A stretch of 47,154 nt of DNA. Source: Bacteroidota bacterium. GTDB lineage: Bacteria; Bacteroidota; Bacteroidia; Chitinophagales; Saprospiraceae. Location of the stretch: contig JAKQLF010000098.1 in NCBI GenBank assembly GCA_029567325.1, positions 1-47,154 on the forward strand. Direction: 5' to 3'. The notes under the pieces were generated by a model. That model did no database searches. It worked only from the letters and a program-made list of their open reading frames with translations, and had not been told where the DNA came from. Shown one piece after another: positions 7,833 to 16,184 of this stretch (its first letter is position 1; each line of letters opens with the position of its first letter). The translations under genes and the position numbers were made by a program.

Positions 7833-10800
7833 ATGATCTCTTTTTTTCACTCCTCTGACGATCAAATCTATGCCGTACAGAGCAAAGATGCATTTGATAA
7901 CGGAACGTTAGAGAAATTATGTTGGGTATTCGGTGAGGCAAAATTCATCGATTCTCACAACGTCACTGGCATTTTCAGAGGACCAAGAGCAGCCATGATA
8001 ACACCCTGGAGCACCAATGCCGTCGAAATTACCCAAAACATGGGTATTGTCGGTATAGAAAGAATAGAAGTATTCGAAAAAATAACCGAAGATACCTTCA
8101 TTGATCCCATGCTTTTTGCAAGATACAATGGGCTAGATCAAACGATTTTTGAAATCAATATCCTCCCTGATGAAATTGTACCCATCACCAATATTGATGC
8201 CTACAACAAAGCAGAAGGCCTCTCATTAAGTGAGGAAGAAGTAGATTATCTAGAAAAACTTGCCCAAAAATTGGGTAGAAACCTCACCGATTCTGAAGTA
8301 TTTGGTTTCTCGCAAGTCAATAGTGAACATTGCCGACACAAAATTTTTAACGGGACTTTTGTCATTGATGGGGTAGAAAAGCCCAGCTCTTTATTCAAGT
8401 TGATCAAAAAAACTTCTCAGGAACATCCCAATGGAATTGTATCAGCTTATAAGGATAATGTTGCCTTTGTAAAAGGCCCAACCATCCAGAATTTTGCTCC
8501 AGAACAGCCTGATCAACCATCCGCATACGCTGTCAAAGACTTACACAGCATCATTTCGCTTAAAGCTGAAACCCATAATTTTCCCACTACTGTAGAGCCA
8601 TTCAACGGCGCAGCTACTGGTTCTGGTGGAGAGATTAGGGACCGATTGGCGGGTGGAACGGGTTCTATCCCATTGGTTGGTACAGCAGTTTATATGACGT
8701 CTTATTCTAGGTTGAATGAAGAAAAGTCGTGGGAAAAAGGCATGGAATCTAGAAAATGGCTTTACCAAACACCTATGGATATTCTCCTCAAAGCCAGCAA
8801 TGGAGCCAGTGATTTTGGGAATAAATTTGGCCAACCATTGATTGCAGGTTCACTTTTCACATTCGAACATCAAGAAGGAGACCAAAAAATGGGCTTTGAC
8901 AAGGTCATCATGATGGCTGGTGGAGTTGGTTTTGGCAAAGAAGAAATGGCACAGAAAAAACTGGCCAAAAAAGGAGATAGTATCGTTGTGATGGGAGGTG
9001 ACAATTACCGCATCGGCATGGGTGGAGCGGCAGTTTCATCGGCAGATACCGGTGCTTTTGCCAGTGGCATCGAACTCAATGCGGTACAAAGGTCCAATCC
9101 TGAAATGCAAAAAAGGGTCAGTAATGCAGTGGTGGCTTTGGTAGAAAGTGACCACAATCCCATCATTTCTATTCACGATCATGGAGCTGGTGGTCACCTC
9201 AACTGTCTATCAGAATTGGTGGAAGCAACTGGCGGCATCATTCATCTTGAAAAACTTCCTGTAGGTGATCCTACTTTATCTGCCAAGGAAATCATTGGCA
9301 ATGAATCTCAAGAGCGCATGGGCATTGTGATTGCCAAAGAGGATTTTCCACTACTCAAAACCATTGCAGAAAGAGAAAGAGCACCGATTTATGAAGTTGG
9401 TACCATCACAGAGGATCACCACTTCATCATCAAAGACAGTAAAACTGGGTTGACACCTTTGGATCTTGCTGTAGAAGACATGCTTGGCAGTTCTCCCAAA
9501 ACCATTATGAATGATGAGCAAATCTCGCGGATTTATATAGAACCTAGTTATGACAAAAGCCAAATTCATACCTATATAACCAATGTTTTAAAACTGGAAG
9601 GAGTTGCGTGCAAAGATTGGTTGACCAATAAGGTTGACAGATGTGTGAGTGGAAAAATTGCGGTGCAACAATGTTGTGGACCATTGCAATTACCGCTCAA
9701 TAACTGCGGTGTCGTAGCCATGGACTTCTACGGCACAGATGGCATTGCAACCTCCATTGGTCACGCCCCTGTTACATCAGTCATCGATGCTGCAGCGGGT
9801 TCAAGAATGGCCATAACAGAGTCGCTTACAAACTTAGTTTGGGCACCACTCAAAGAAGGTTTGACATCCGTTTCTTTATCAGCAAATTGGATGTGGCCTT
9901 GTCGCAATAAAGGTGAGGATGCTCGTTTGTATGACGCAGTAGAGGCAGCCTCTGCTTTTGCTATTGAATTGGGAATCAATATTCCAACAGGGAAAGATTC
10001 ATTGTCCATGTCTCAAAAATATGCCGACGGTCCAGTCATAGCACCTGGTACTGTAATCATATCAGCAGTGGGTCATTGCGACGACTTTACCAAAGTTGTG
10101 ACTCCGGTTCTAAAAAAAGCAAGCGGCCAGTTGTTTTACATCGACTTATCTCAATGTGCTTTGACACTTGGAGGATCTTCATTTGCGCAAACTTTAAATA
10201 CCATAGGCAATACTGCTGCTGATGTAAAATCTGCAAGCCATCTCAAAAAAGTATTCAATGTTTTGCAGGATGCCATCAGAAAAGATTTAGTGTGTGCAGG
10301 ACACGATGTGAGTTCGGGAGGTTTGTTGACCACTTTGTTGGAAATGTGTTTTGCGGAGACCAATACCTGTGCCAAAATTGATTTGAATGGTTTTGCAGAA
10401 GGAGACTTGGTCAAAATCTTGTTTGCTGAAAACAGTGCTTTGGTTTTACAAGGTGACAGTACTTTAGGATCATTCTTTACTGATCAACAAATACCTTTTA
10501 TTAAAATTGGTGAAGTCAATGCTGGCCAAAACTTGGTAGTGGATTTCAGTGGAGAAACATTGGATTTCAACATACAATCATTGAGAGACGCTTGGTTTGA
10601 AACTTCTTATCTGCTTGACATCCAGCAGTCGGGTCCAAAACTTGCGAAAGAGCGTTATGATCATTATAAAAATCAGCCGCTGGTTTATCAATTTCCTGAA
10701 CATTTTACAGGCAAAAAAATCGATAGACCAACGAGTAAGCGACCAAAAGCTGCAATCATCAGGGAGAAGGGGAGTAATTCAGAAAGGGAGATGGCCAATG

Positions 10801-11489
10801 CCATGCATCAAATGGGTTTTGATGTGAAGGATGTACACATGACTGATTTGATTTATGGCAGAGAAGATTTGACTGGAGTGCAGTTAATTGGTGCTGTTGG
10901 CGGTTTTTCAAATAGTGATGTTTTAGGATCTGCGAAAGGCTGGGCGGGAGCATTCAAATACAATGAGAAGGCGAAAAAAGCTTTACACGATTTCTTCAAA
11001 AGGGAAGATACCTTGTCTGTAGGTATTTGTAATGGATGTCAGTTATTTATGGAATTGGATTTAATTTATCCAGAACATGAGATTGGTACGCGGATGCATC
11101 ACAACAATTCGCATAAATACGAGAGCAAGTTCACATCTGTAACCATTCAAGAAAATAACAGCGTGATGTTGTCTACTTTGGCAGGTTCAACCCTAGGCAT
11201 TTGGGTTGCCCACGGAGAAGGCAAGTTTAAATTTCCTTATGCTGAAGATCGATACAACATCGTTGGAAAATTTGCTTACAGCGAATATCCTGGTAATCCT
11301 AATGGTTCTGATTTTGATGTGGCTATGTTGGCTTCAATGGACGGAAGACACTTGGTGACTATGCCTCATTTTGAAAGGTCGTTTTTCCCATGGAACTGGC
11401 CATATTATCAAGGAGAAAGAAAAGACGAAGTATCACCGTGGGCTGAGGCATTTTTGAATGCAAGGCTTTGGTTGGAAGGCAAGTGTTAA
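7833..11489 (+). CDS. purL: Phosphoribosylformylglycinamidine synthase, large one-piece form
   Basis: 1218 residues catalysing the ATP- and glutamine-dependent conversion of FGAR to FGAM, the fourth step of de novo purine synthesis, in the cytoplasm. The order is typical of the fused form: N-terminal PurS-like domain, linker with FGFSQVNSEHCRHK, the two AIRS-type synthase halves (SLKAETHNFPT ... GSGGEIRD, and HDVSSGGLL), and a C-terminal class I glutaminase from about residue 970. The glutaminase nucleophile is C1066 in GICNGCQLF, with the late PHFERSFFPW segment. All expected landmarks are intact and the length is slightly below the gamma-proteobacterial form. ATG start, own promoter, and a 12-base convergent gap to the next gene. 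Confidence 0.98.
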   Translation: MISFFHSSDDQIYAVQSKDAFDNGTLEKLCWVFGEAKFIDSHNVTGIFRGPRAAMITPWSTNAVEITQNMGIVGIERIEVFEKITEDTFIDPMLFARYNGLDQTIFEINILPDEIVPITNIDAYNKAEGLSLSEEEVDYLEKLAQKLGRNLTDSEVFGFSQVNSEHCRHKIFNGTFVIDGVEKPSSLFKLIKKTSQEHPNGIVSAYKDNVAFVKGPTIQNFAPEQPDQPSAYAVKDLHSIISLKAETHNFPTTVEPFNGAATGSGGEIRDRLAGGTGSIPLVGTAVYMTSYSRLNEEKSWEKGMESRKWLYQTPMDILLKASNGASDFGNKFGQPLIAGSLFTFEHQEGDQKMGFDKVIMMAGGVGFGKEEMAQKKLAKKGDSIVVMGGDNYRIGMGGAAVSSADTGAFASGIELNAVQRSNPEMQKRVSNAVVALVESDHNPIISIHDHGAGGHLNCLSELVEATGGIIHLEKLPVGDPTLSAKEIIGNESQERMGIVIAKEDFPLLKTIAERERAPIYEVGTITEDHHFIIKDSKTGLTPLDLAVEDMLGSSPKTIMNDEQISRIYIEPSYDKSQIHTYITNVLKLEGVACKDWLTNKVDRCVSGKIAVQQCCGPLQLPLNNCGVVAMDFYGTDGIATSIGHAPVTSVIDAAAGSRMAITESLTNLVWAPLKEGLTSVSLSANWMWPCRNKGEDARLYDAVEAASAFAIELGINIPTGKDSLSMSQKYADGPVIAPGTVIISAVGHCDDFTKVVTPVLKKASGQLFYIDLSQCALTLGGSSFAQTLNTIGNTAADVKSASHLKKVFNVLQDAIRKDLVCAGHDVSSGGLLTTLLEMCFAETNTCAKIDLNGFAEGDLVKILFAENSALVLQGDSTLGSFFTDQQIPFIKIGEVNAGQNLVVDFSGETLDFNIQSLRDAWFETSYLLDIQQSGPKLAKERYDHYKNQPLVYQFPEHFTGKKIDRPTSKRPKAAIIREKGSNSEREMANAMHQMGFDVKDVHMTDLIYGREDLTGVQLIGAVGGFSNSDVLGSAKGWAGAFKYNEKAKKALHDFFKREDTLSVGICNGCQLFMELDLIYPEHEIGTRMHHNNSHKYESKFTSVTIQENNSVMLSTLAGSTLGIWVAHGEGKFKFPYAEDRYNIVGKFAYSEYPGNPNGSDFDVAMLASMDGRHLVTMPHFERSFFPWNWPYYQGERKDEVSPWAEAFLNARLWLEGKC

Positions 11490-11501
11490 TTTTTAAAACG
11501 T

Positions 11502-11852
11502 TTAATTCTTTCGAAAAAGAACAGCCTTTTCAACAGCAGTCTGATCAAAGTCAGGGCAGGTATTAAAACCTGCAAAACCGCCAAATTTGCATATTTCATT
11601 GCCATTACAATCATAAACCGTGGTGAGACCGTCTGCGCAACCCATACATGGATTGATGAGGAATACATCATTGCCTTTATAGACAAAGACAACTACTTCA
11701 CTAGGTGATCCATTGTCCATAATCGATTGAACTATGGATTTTAACCAACTGATTTGCTCTAGAGGTTCGTCAGTATTGCAAATTTCAATCTTTTCTTCTT
11801 TGCTACAAGAAAGGGCAAAAGTAACCATCAAAATATAAAATATCATTTTCAT
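11502..11852 (-). CDS. Small lipoprotein, DUF6970-like
   Basis: 116 residues from the ATG at 11852; the frame extends further only by a TTG. MKMIFYILMVTFALSCSKEE is a lipoprotein signal with lipobox ALSC, so the mature protein begins at that Cys. The mature part has ISWLKSIV, a VFVYKGNDVFLINPC strand, LTTVYDCNGNEICKFGG and several cysteines that could pair. This matches what I recall of DUF6970, a small Bacteroidota envelope family without known function. It lies 35 bases downstream of the choice-of-anchor-B gene on the same strand, so co-transcription is likely. Confidence 0.75.
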   Translation of the reverse strand: MKMIFYILMVTFALSCSKEEKIEICNTDEPLEQISWLKSIVQSIMDNGSPSEVVVFVYKGNDVFLINPCMGCADGLTTVYDCNGNEICKFGGFAGFNTCPDFDQTAVEKAVLFRKN

Positions 11853-11887
11853 ACTGGTGAAACGAAGGGAAGTAAGCGCTTGTTCGA

Positions 11888-13420
11888 TCAAAACATTTTA
11901 TCTACTTTCAGCACGCCACCTTTGCATATCATACGGTGTCTACCCGCTGTATTGGTAAAGATAGGTCCTGTAAAAATGTCATCAAATGATAAATCTCCTG
12001 ATATGGTCATGTGATTGCCTGTTGGAAACGAAGTAGGTCCTGATACCACAAATTGACCACTGTTATTCAAACTCAGCACATAATGTAATCCGTTTGGAGC
12101 GGTAAGCATCAAATTGCCTTGAACTTCCAAATCAGAATAAACAAACTTTTGATTACCGCTTAAATTTTGAACACCTGAAGTATTTACAAGCGTACCAGCA
12201 TTTGATACAGACAATTTGTAACTGGCATTTTTGTCTCTGATGATCAGACCTGCGCCAGGTGTAGTCAAAACAAAATCACTTTGAACTTTTACACCAATGT
12301 CCAATTTAAAAACATAAAGGCCAGAAGATATATCTGAAACCAATATTGAGCCCGATCTTAAGAAAGGATAAACACCCCAATTTCCTTGAAATCCAGAATA
12401 GTTGGTATTGGTAAGGTAAGTATCATAATAAGCACATTTTTTGGGTTTTTCTGGATTGCTCAAATCGAAAACCTGCAGACCATCGTGATAATAAGAGATA
12501 AACAATTTGTTTTCATGCACGTAAGGATTATGGGGACGAGCACCTACGGAAGCATTGGTTATAAGAGATTCAATAAATGTATTTTGTAAAATTAAATTTC
12601 CGTTTACGATCTTATAAACAACCATGGGATAACCATCTGGCAATTCATGAGCGCTGTAGATGTAAGGAGCATTGGGGTTTTTCCACGAGCTGTGATGGTA
12701 AGTACTCGTTGGGTTTTCATTGCCCATAAGCGTCGTTATATTATTGAGATTGCTAAAATCATAAACAAAGGTGCCACTGTATCCACTTGAGGCATAACCA
12801 ATGTTGTTTTGCACATAAATATCATGAACGTATTTATTGTCGTCAAAAAATTTCACAAATACCGGGTTTCCAGGATTGGAAATGTCATAAATAATGATGC
12901 CGCGATTGATGCCTCCAGGAAAGTAAGTAGCGCCAACTACATATAACCTTGCATTGATCGTGTCGACATAAATATTATGAGCCTTCAGAAATTGTGCAGT
13001 GGTTTGTTTAAAGTTTCCAAAAGACAAACTATCCATATTGATGATTTCTAGTCCTTCTGAGCAATTGTCACAAACTGCATAAAGGTAATTTTTATATGTT
13101 TTGAAATCTCTCCATGAAGTACTGGCACCATCAGAAAAATTGTATACCAATGTGACGCTGTCCGTATTGGTTACATTGTAAATACGGATGCTGGCATTGC
13201 TTCCGATAATTGCGAATTCATTTTGTAAACTATCCTCATATCCCCAAACATCATTGAATGCAGATGCAGCTAAAACTGGATGGCTTTTGAGCACCATGTT
13301 TTGGCTTATTTGTCCCAATATTGGTGAGGCCAAGTATGAGGATATCAAAAAAAAGCTACATTTGATAACTGAATATATATTTATGGAAGTAGCCTTAAAA
13401 CATTTACGTAGAGATCCCAT
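11888..13420 (-). CDS. Choice-of-anchor B / LVIVD-repeat exported protein
   Basis: 510 residues from the ATG at 13420; the longer frame begins at a TTG. After a long basic and hydrophobic leader ending near SPILGQ, residues about 40-370 consist of beta-propeller-like blades of the LVIVD type: 'SIRIYNVTN', 'GLEIINMDSL', 'GIIIYDISNPGNPVFV', 'GTFVYDFSNLNN', 'GLQVFDLSNPEKP', 'GLYVFKLD'. This fits the 'choice-of-anchor B' family of secreted bacterial proteins. The C-terminal 120 residues are beta-rich and show no clear T9SS sorting domain. Role unknown. Its first 38 bases overlap the divergent glycosylase gene. The start could be a little later, but no other ATG precedes the hydrophobic stretch. 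Confidence 0.75.
   Translation of the reverse strand: MGSLRKCFKATSINIYSVIKCSFFLISSYLASPILGQISQNMVLKSHPVLAASAFNDVWGYEDSLQNEFAIIGSNASIRIYNVTNTDSVTLVYNFSDGASTSWRDFKTYKNYLYAVCDNCSEGLEIINMDSLSFGNFKQTTAQFLKAHNIYVDTINARLYVVGATYFPGGINRGIIIYDISNPGNPVFVKFFDDNKYVHDIYVQNNIGYASSGYSGTFVYDFSNLNNITTLMGNENPTSTYHHSSWKNPNAPYIYSAHELPDGYPMVVYKIVNGNLILQNTFIESLITNASVGARPHNPYVHENKLFISYYHDGLQVFDLSNPEKPKKCAYYDTYLTNTNYSGFQGNWGVYPFLRSGSILVSDISSGLYVFKLDIGVKVQSDFVLTTPGAGLIIRDKNASYKLSVSNAGTLVNTSGVQNLSGNQKFVYSDLEVQGNLMLTAPNGLHYVLSLNNSGQFVVSGPTSFPTGNHMTISGDLSFDDIFTGPIFTNTAGRHRMICKGGVLKVDKMF
13357..13364 (+). promoter_or_regulatory. -7 promoter box (TACATTTG) for the glycosylase gene
   Basis: Exact TAnnTTTG, 18 bases before the ATG at 13383. 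It lies within the coding sequence of the divergent neighbour and supports the short form of the glycosylase. Confidence 0.5.
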
Positions 13421-13991
13421 TTTGAAAGAATTAATAAACAAAGTTGGGGAATTACCATCAATAAATCAAGACCTAAATATTCATAACGCCTTACAAAAAT
13501 CAATAGTTTCACAGCAATTATCAACCAAAGTTGCCGATACCATCTTTCAAAGATATCTGGCTCTTAATGGCGGTGAATTGATTCCAGAAAAAGTTGTTAC
13601 TTTGGAAGTAAATGAAATGCGAAGTGTTGGGCTATCGTTTCAAAAAGCAGGATATTTGAAAAATGTGTCGCAATTTTTTATTGAAAATCCTGAGCTCAAT
13701 ACAGGTCTATCAGAGATGAGCGACGAAGAATTGGTCAAAAAGTTGACCTCAATCAAGGGTGTAGGGGAATGGACAGTGCAAATGTTGCTCATTTTCGTTC
13801 TCAATCGCCACGATGTTTTACCTCTTGACGATTTGATTGTAAGAAAAGGAATTATTTTTCATTATGGTTTGGACGAGGCAGACAAAAAGGTAAAAATTAA
13901 ATGCACCGAAATTGCTGAAAACTGGCGTCCATATCGATCTTTTGCTTCTCGATATATGTGGGCAAGCAAGGATATGATCTTGGCAAAGTAA
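13383..13991 (+). CDS. DNA-3-methyladenine glycosylase, AlkA/HhH-GPD superfamily
   Basis: 202 residues from the ATG at 13383. The frame is open 195 bases further upstream, but that part reads against the neighbour's coding sequence and the -7 box sits just before this ATG. It removes alkylated bases in base excision repair. The landmarks are QKSIVSQQLSTKVADTIFQRY (39-59), the helix-hairpin-helix LTSIKGVGEWTVQM (121-134) and the GPD-type catalytic loop DVLPLDDLIVRKG with D150 as likely catalytic Asp. There is no Lys at the OGG/Nth position and no Fe-S cysteine cluster, so a monofunctional AlkA-type enzyme is expected. It lacks the N-terminal domain of E. coli AlkA, giving the compact form common in Bacteroidota. 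Confidence 0.92.
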   Translation: MEVALKHLRRDPILKELINKVGELPSINQDLNIHNALQKSIVSQQLSTKVADTIFQRYLALNGGELIPEKVVTLEVNEMRSVGLSFQKAGYLKNVSQFFIENPELNTGLSEMSDEELVKKLTSIKGVGEWTVQMLLIFVLNRHDVLPLDDLIVRKGIIFHYGLDEADKKVKIKCTEIAENWRPYRSFASRYMWASKDMILAK

Positions 13992-14352
13992 CAAACACAT
14001 TTTTTTATTTTAATTTGATTGAAGCTTATAAAAACTGTCCATAAGCTCTAGCTATCTGTATGCGTCATCTCCAAATTGAAATTTGGCTTAAAATAAATTT
14101 TAAAACATTTATTCAATAATAAGGCTATCGGCAGAATATATAGTATAATATATCTGATCTATTTCGATATAACAGTATATAATACTTCTAATAATGTTAA
14201 AAATACTCATTATTAACATTATTTTGTCAATTAATGATGATATAAGGTAAAATAAAACATATAATATGAAAAAATACATCTTGTGATGAGCAAAAAGGTG
14301 ACCTAACTTTGTTTTCAGAATCAAGAAATATTATAAACTTAAACTTTTAGTC
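13992..14352. other. AT-rich intergenic region
   Basis: It holds a 7-bp inverted repeat, AGCTTAT (14023-14029) and ATAAGCT (14041-14047), without a U-tract, then very AT-rich DNA and the promoter of the next gene. A 71-codon minus-strand frame at 14109-14324 is Ile/Tyr-rich low complexity and is not believed. Confidence 0.6.
14281..14311 (+). promoter_or_regulatory. Promoter: TTG, N20, TAACTTTG
   Basis: TTG at 14281-14283 and TAACTTTG at 14304-14311 are 20 bases apart, a textbook Bacteroidota promoter. The leader to the ATG at 14353 would be about 35 bases. Confidence 0.65.
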
Positions 14353-14982
14353 ATGAAAAACCTTTTTCTATTATCTTTTTTGATAATGCATTGCGCCCTC
14401 AATCTCAATGCTAAATCATTACCAATTTGTGTTGATACGCCTCCATTTGTCGAAAGCAATGGAAAGGGTTCAGTTACCCTCCACCTTGAAAGCTGGATTT
14501 CTGACAGTGTAAAGGTGAGTTTCTTTCAAGACGGCCAAGTGCTTTTATTTGAAGAAACTCTCCTCACTGAAAGAGATGTGAGAACAGTAGATTTTGCTGA
14601 TTTACCAAACGGGATTTATGTCTTTGAAATTGAAGACAAGATCAAGATGGTCCAGCAAAAGGTTTTTAAAACTCCGGAAGAGGTCCTGGTGATGCCTCAG
14701 ATTGCCTACTTATACAAGCCGACCTTTAAAGAGTCCAATACACATTGGTTGGTCAGCATGTTTACACAAGGTGCTGGATGTACGATCAACATCCTTGATC
14801 CTCAAAATAACATCATTCATCTGGAAGCATTACCGGAGGGTCAACCTTATGTGATAAAATCATTTAATCATTCACTACTGCAACCTGGAATATACACGGT
14901 AAAGTTTGTTGTAAGCAACAGGGTATTTTCAAGAGAATACTTTATCGAACCTAAATCAATGGAGGTTGTGGTAAAATTATAG
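14353..14982 (+). CDS. Exported beta-rich protein, unknown function (DUF3244-like)
   Basis: 209 residues with a clear signal peptide (MKNLFLLSFLIMHCALNLNA). The mature part contains two similar beta-sandwich-like halves. Each ends in a 'L..GIYVFEI' or 'LQPGIYTVKF' strand like the closing strand of T9SS sorting or DUF3244-type domains, but neither ends the protein as a canonical sorting domain would. A single Cys remains in each half. Function unknown. It has a strong promoter and a strong terminator, so it is transcribed alone. The name is a fold-level resemblance only. Confidence 0.7.
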   Translation: MKNLFLLSFLIMHCALNLNAKSLPICVDTPPFVESNGKGSVTLHLESWISDSVKVSFFQDGQVLLFEETLLTERDVRTVDFADLPNGIYVFEIEDKIKMVQQKVFKTPEEVLVMPQIAYLYKPTFKESNTHWLVSMFTQGAGCTINILDPQNNIIHLEALPEGQPYVIKSFNHSLLQPGIYTVKFVVSNRVFSREYFIEPKSMEVVVKL

Positions 14983-14988
14983 CTAGCG

Positions 14989-15040
14989 AAGGCCGACTGT
15001 TTCTTTTAGTCACTACAAGAAATGGTTGGCCTTATTTTTT
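14989..15040 (+). terminator. Rho-independent terminator
   Basis: AAGGCCGAC (14989-14997) pairs with GTTGGCCTT (15025-15033) with one G-T wobble, followed by ATTTTTTT. The 3' arm and U-tract run into the last codons of the convergent GGGP synthase gene. Confidence 0.75.
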
Positions 15041-15783
15041 TCGCTCGCCTGATGTGCAGCGATGGCCATATCGGTTATAAGCTCTACATCTTTTTCAATG
15101 GCATTTCCAACAACAATCATGTCAGCACCAGCCATCATATTATCATACACCTTCTGCGGAGTTGTAATACCACCACCTACGATCAATGGCACTGATAATA
15201 CACTACTTACATGAGCAATCATCTCCGTACTGATGGTGTTTTTGGCCCCACTACCCGCATCCAGATAAATCAATTTTAATCCTAATAATTCACCAGCCAA
15301 GGCAGTACTCATGGCAATGTCTTTTTTATCTGCAGGAATGGGTAAAGTATTACTCATGTATTGTACGGAAGTCATTGTACCACCATCGATCAAAATATAA
15401 CCAGTAGAAATGATTTCCAAGGGACTTACTTTAAGGAATGGCGCGGTCACCACGTGTTTACCAATGAGTAGTTCTGGGTTTCTACCAGAGATCAAGGAAA
15501 GAAATAATAAAGCGTCAGCTTTGTAACTCAATTGGAATGAATTTCCCGGAAAAAGTATGAGTGGAATATTGCTTACTTTTTTGATTTGTTTGAGCACTTC
15601 ATCCAACATATCATTGATGATGAGACTACCTCCAATGAAAAAATAATCAACCTTGCAGTCTACAGCCAATTGCAGCAAACGGTCCATGTGTCCCAATTTT
15701 AATTTATCGGGATCAATCAGCACGACGAATTTTTTCTGTCCTTGCTTTTTGGCTTCCAGTAAATCTGAGTAGATGGTCTCCAC
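15013..15783 (-). CDS. Geranylgeranylglyceryl/heptaprenylglyceryl phosphate synthase (GGGPS/PcrB family)
   Basis: 256 residues from a GTG at 15783. The frame runs to a TTG at 15939 but contains no ATG there, and a -7 box TATCTTTG at 15795-15802 places the transcript start just upstream of the GTG. A 256-residue product also fits the family's usual 230-260. It is a TIM barrel that joins sn-glycerol-1-phosphate to a polyprenyl diphosphate, forming an ether lipid precursor. Landmarks: FVVLIDPDK near the N-terminus, FFIGGSL, LILFPGNSFQLS, GYILIDGGTMTSVQY, IYLDAGSGAK, and the phosphate loop PLIVGGGITTPQ...GADMIVVGNAIE. Bacterial members are known in Bacteroidota. Whether the product is an ether lipid here is not shown. 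Confidence 0.92.
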   Translation of the reverse strand: METIYSDLLEAKKQGQKKFVVLIDPDKLKLGHMDRLLQLAVDCKVDYFFIGGSLIINDMLDEVLKQIKKVSNIPLILFPGNSFQLSYKADALLFLSLISGRNPELLIGKHVVTAPFLKVSPLEIISTGYILIDGGTMTSVQYMSNTLPIPADKKDIAMSTALAGELLGLKLIYLDAGSGAKNTISTEMIAHVSSVLSVPLIVGGGITTPQKVYDNMMAGADMIVVGNAIEKDVELITDMAIAAHQASEKNKANHFL

Positions 15784-15794
15784 GCTTTTTTTTT

Positions 15795-15802
15795 CAAAGA
15801 TA
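15795..15802 (-). promoter_or_regulatory. -7 promoter box (TATCTTTG) for the GGGPS gene
   Basis: Exact TAnnTTTG on the minus strand, 11 bases before the GTG at 15783. It decides the start, because the longer frame would begin upstream of the promoter. Confidence 0.55.
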
Positions 15803-16086
15803 TAAAAATGTTTGCAGCTTGGATGACTTTCAGAGAGCTGTGCTTTGCATTTTGAATCATGTGGGACATTTAAATTTATTCTCGAATCAAAAAAAAGTGC
15901 CTCCGACTTTTCGAAGACACTTTTATTAAAAGAGGTCAATCACTTTTACTATTTGCTTTTTAAATTTTTCTAGGGACAAGAGGAGCAACAAATGCAAGAC
16001 GACCTTTTACCTTTTTTTGATATTTCAAAGATATGGTGATGAAATTATGTTTGGTGAATTATTACATCAACCTCAGATATATTATT

Positions 16087-16178
16087 TTACATTTTGTAAA
16101 CTATTCTAAAGCTTTAACCCTAATATTTTCATATTTTGGAGTAGTTTTTGTACATTAGTTACTTATTGTAAAATGTAC
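16087..16178. promoter_or_regulatory. Inverted TACATTTT/AAAATGTA pair upstream of the regulator
   Basis: TACATTTT occurs at 16088-16095, within TTACATTTTGTAA, and AAAATGTA at 16170-16177, within GTAAAATGTAC. GTACATT at 16150-16156 adds a third half-site. The arrangement in front of a putative DNA-binding protein suggests an operator. The AT-rich background weakens the inference. Confidence 0.35.
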
Positions 16179-16184
16179 TAAGTG

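Larger units (their letters stand above)
15784..16184. other. Divergent intergenic region between GGGPS and the putative regulator
   Basis: It contains the minus-strand -7 box TATCTTTG (15795-15802). Nearer the regulator are a TTACA-ttt-TGTAA palindrome (16087-16099) and the inverted pair GTACATT (16150-16156) and AATGTAC (16172-16178). The latter ends 6 bases before the ATG and could be an autoregulatory operator. No additional gene is seen. Confidence 0.55.

Noticed and set aside
13188-13382. 65-codon N-terminal extension of the glycosylase
   Set aside because: It reads antisense to a real gene, precedes the -7 box, and the product from 13383 already has normal compact length.
14109-14324. 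71-codon minus-strand frame
   Set aside because: Ile/Tyr-rich translation of AT-rich DNA with no upstream signals; it also covers the next gene's promoter.
15784-15939. 52-codon N-terminal extension of GGGP synthase
   Set aside because: No ATG, crosses a -7 box, and would make the protein longer than its family.
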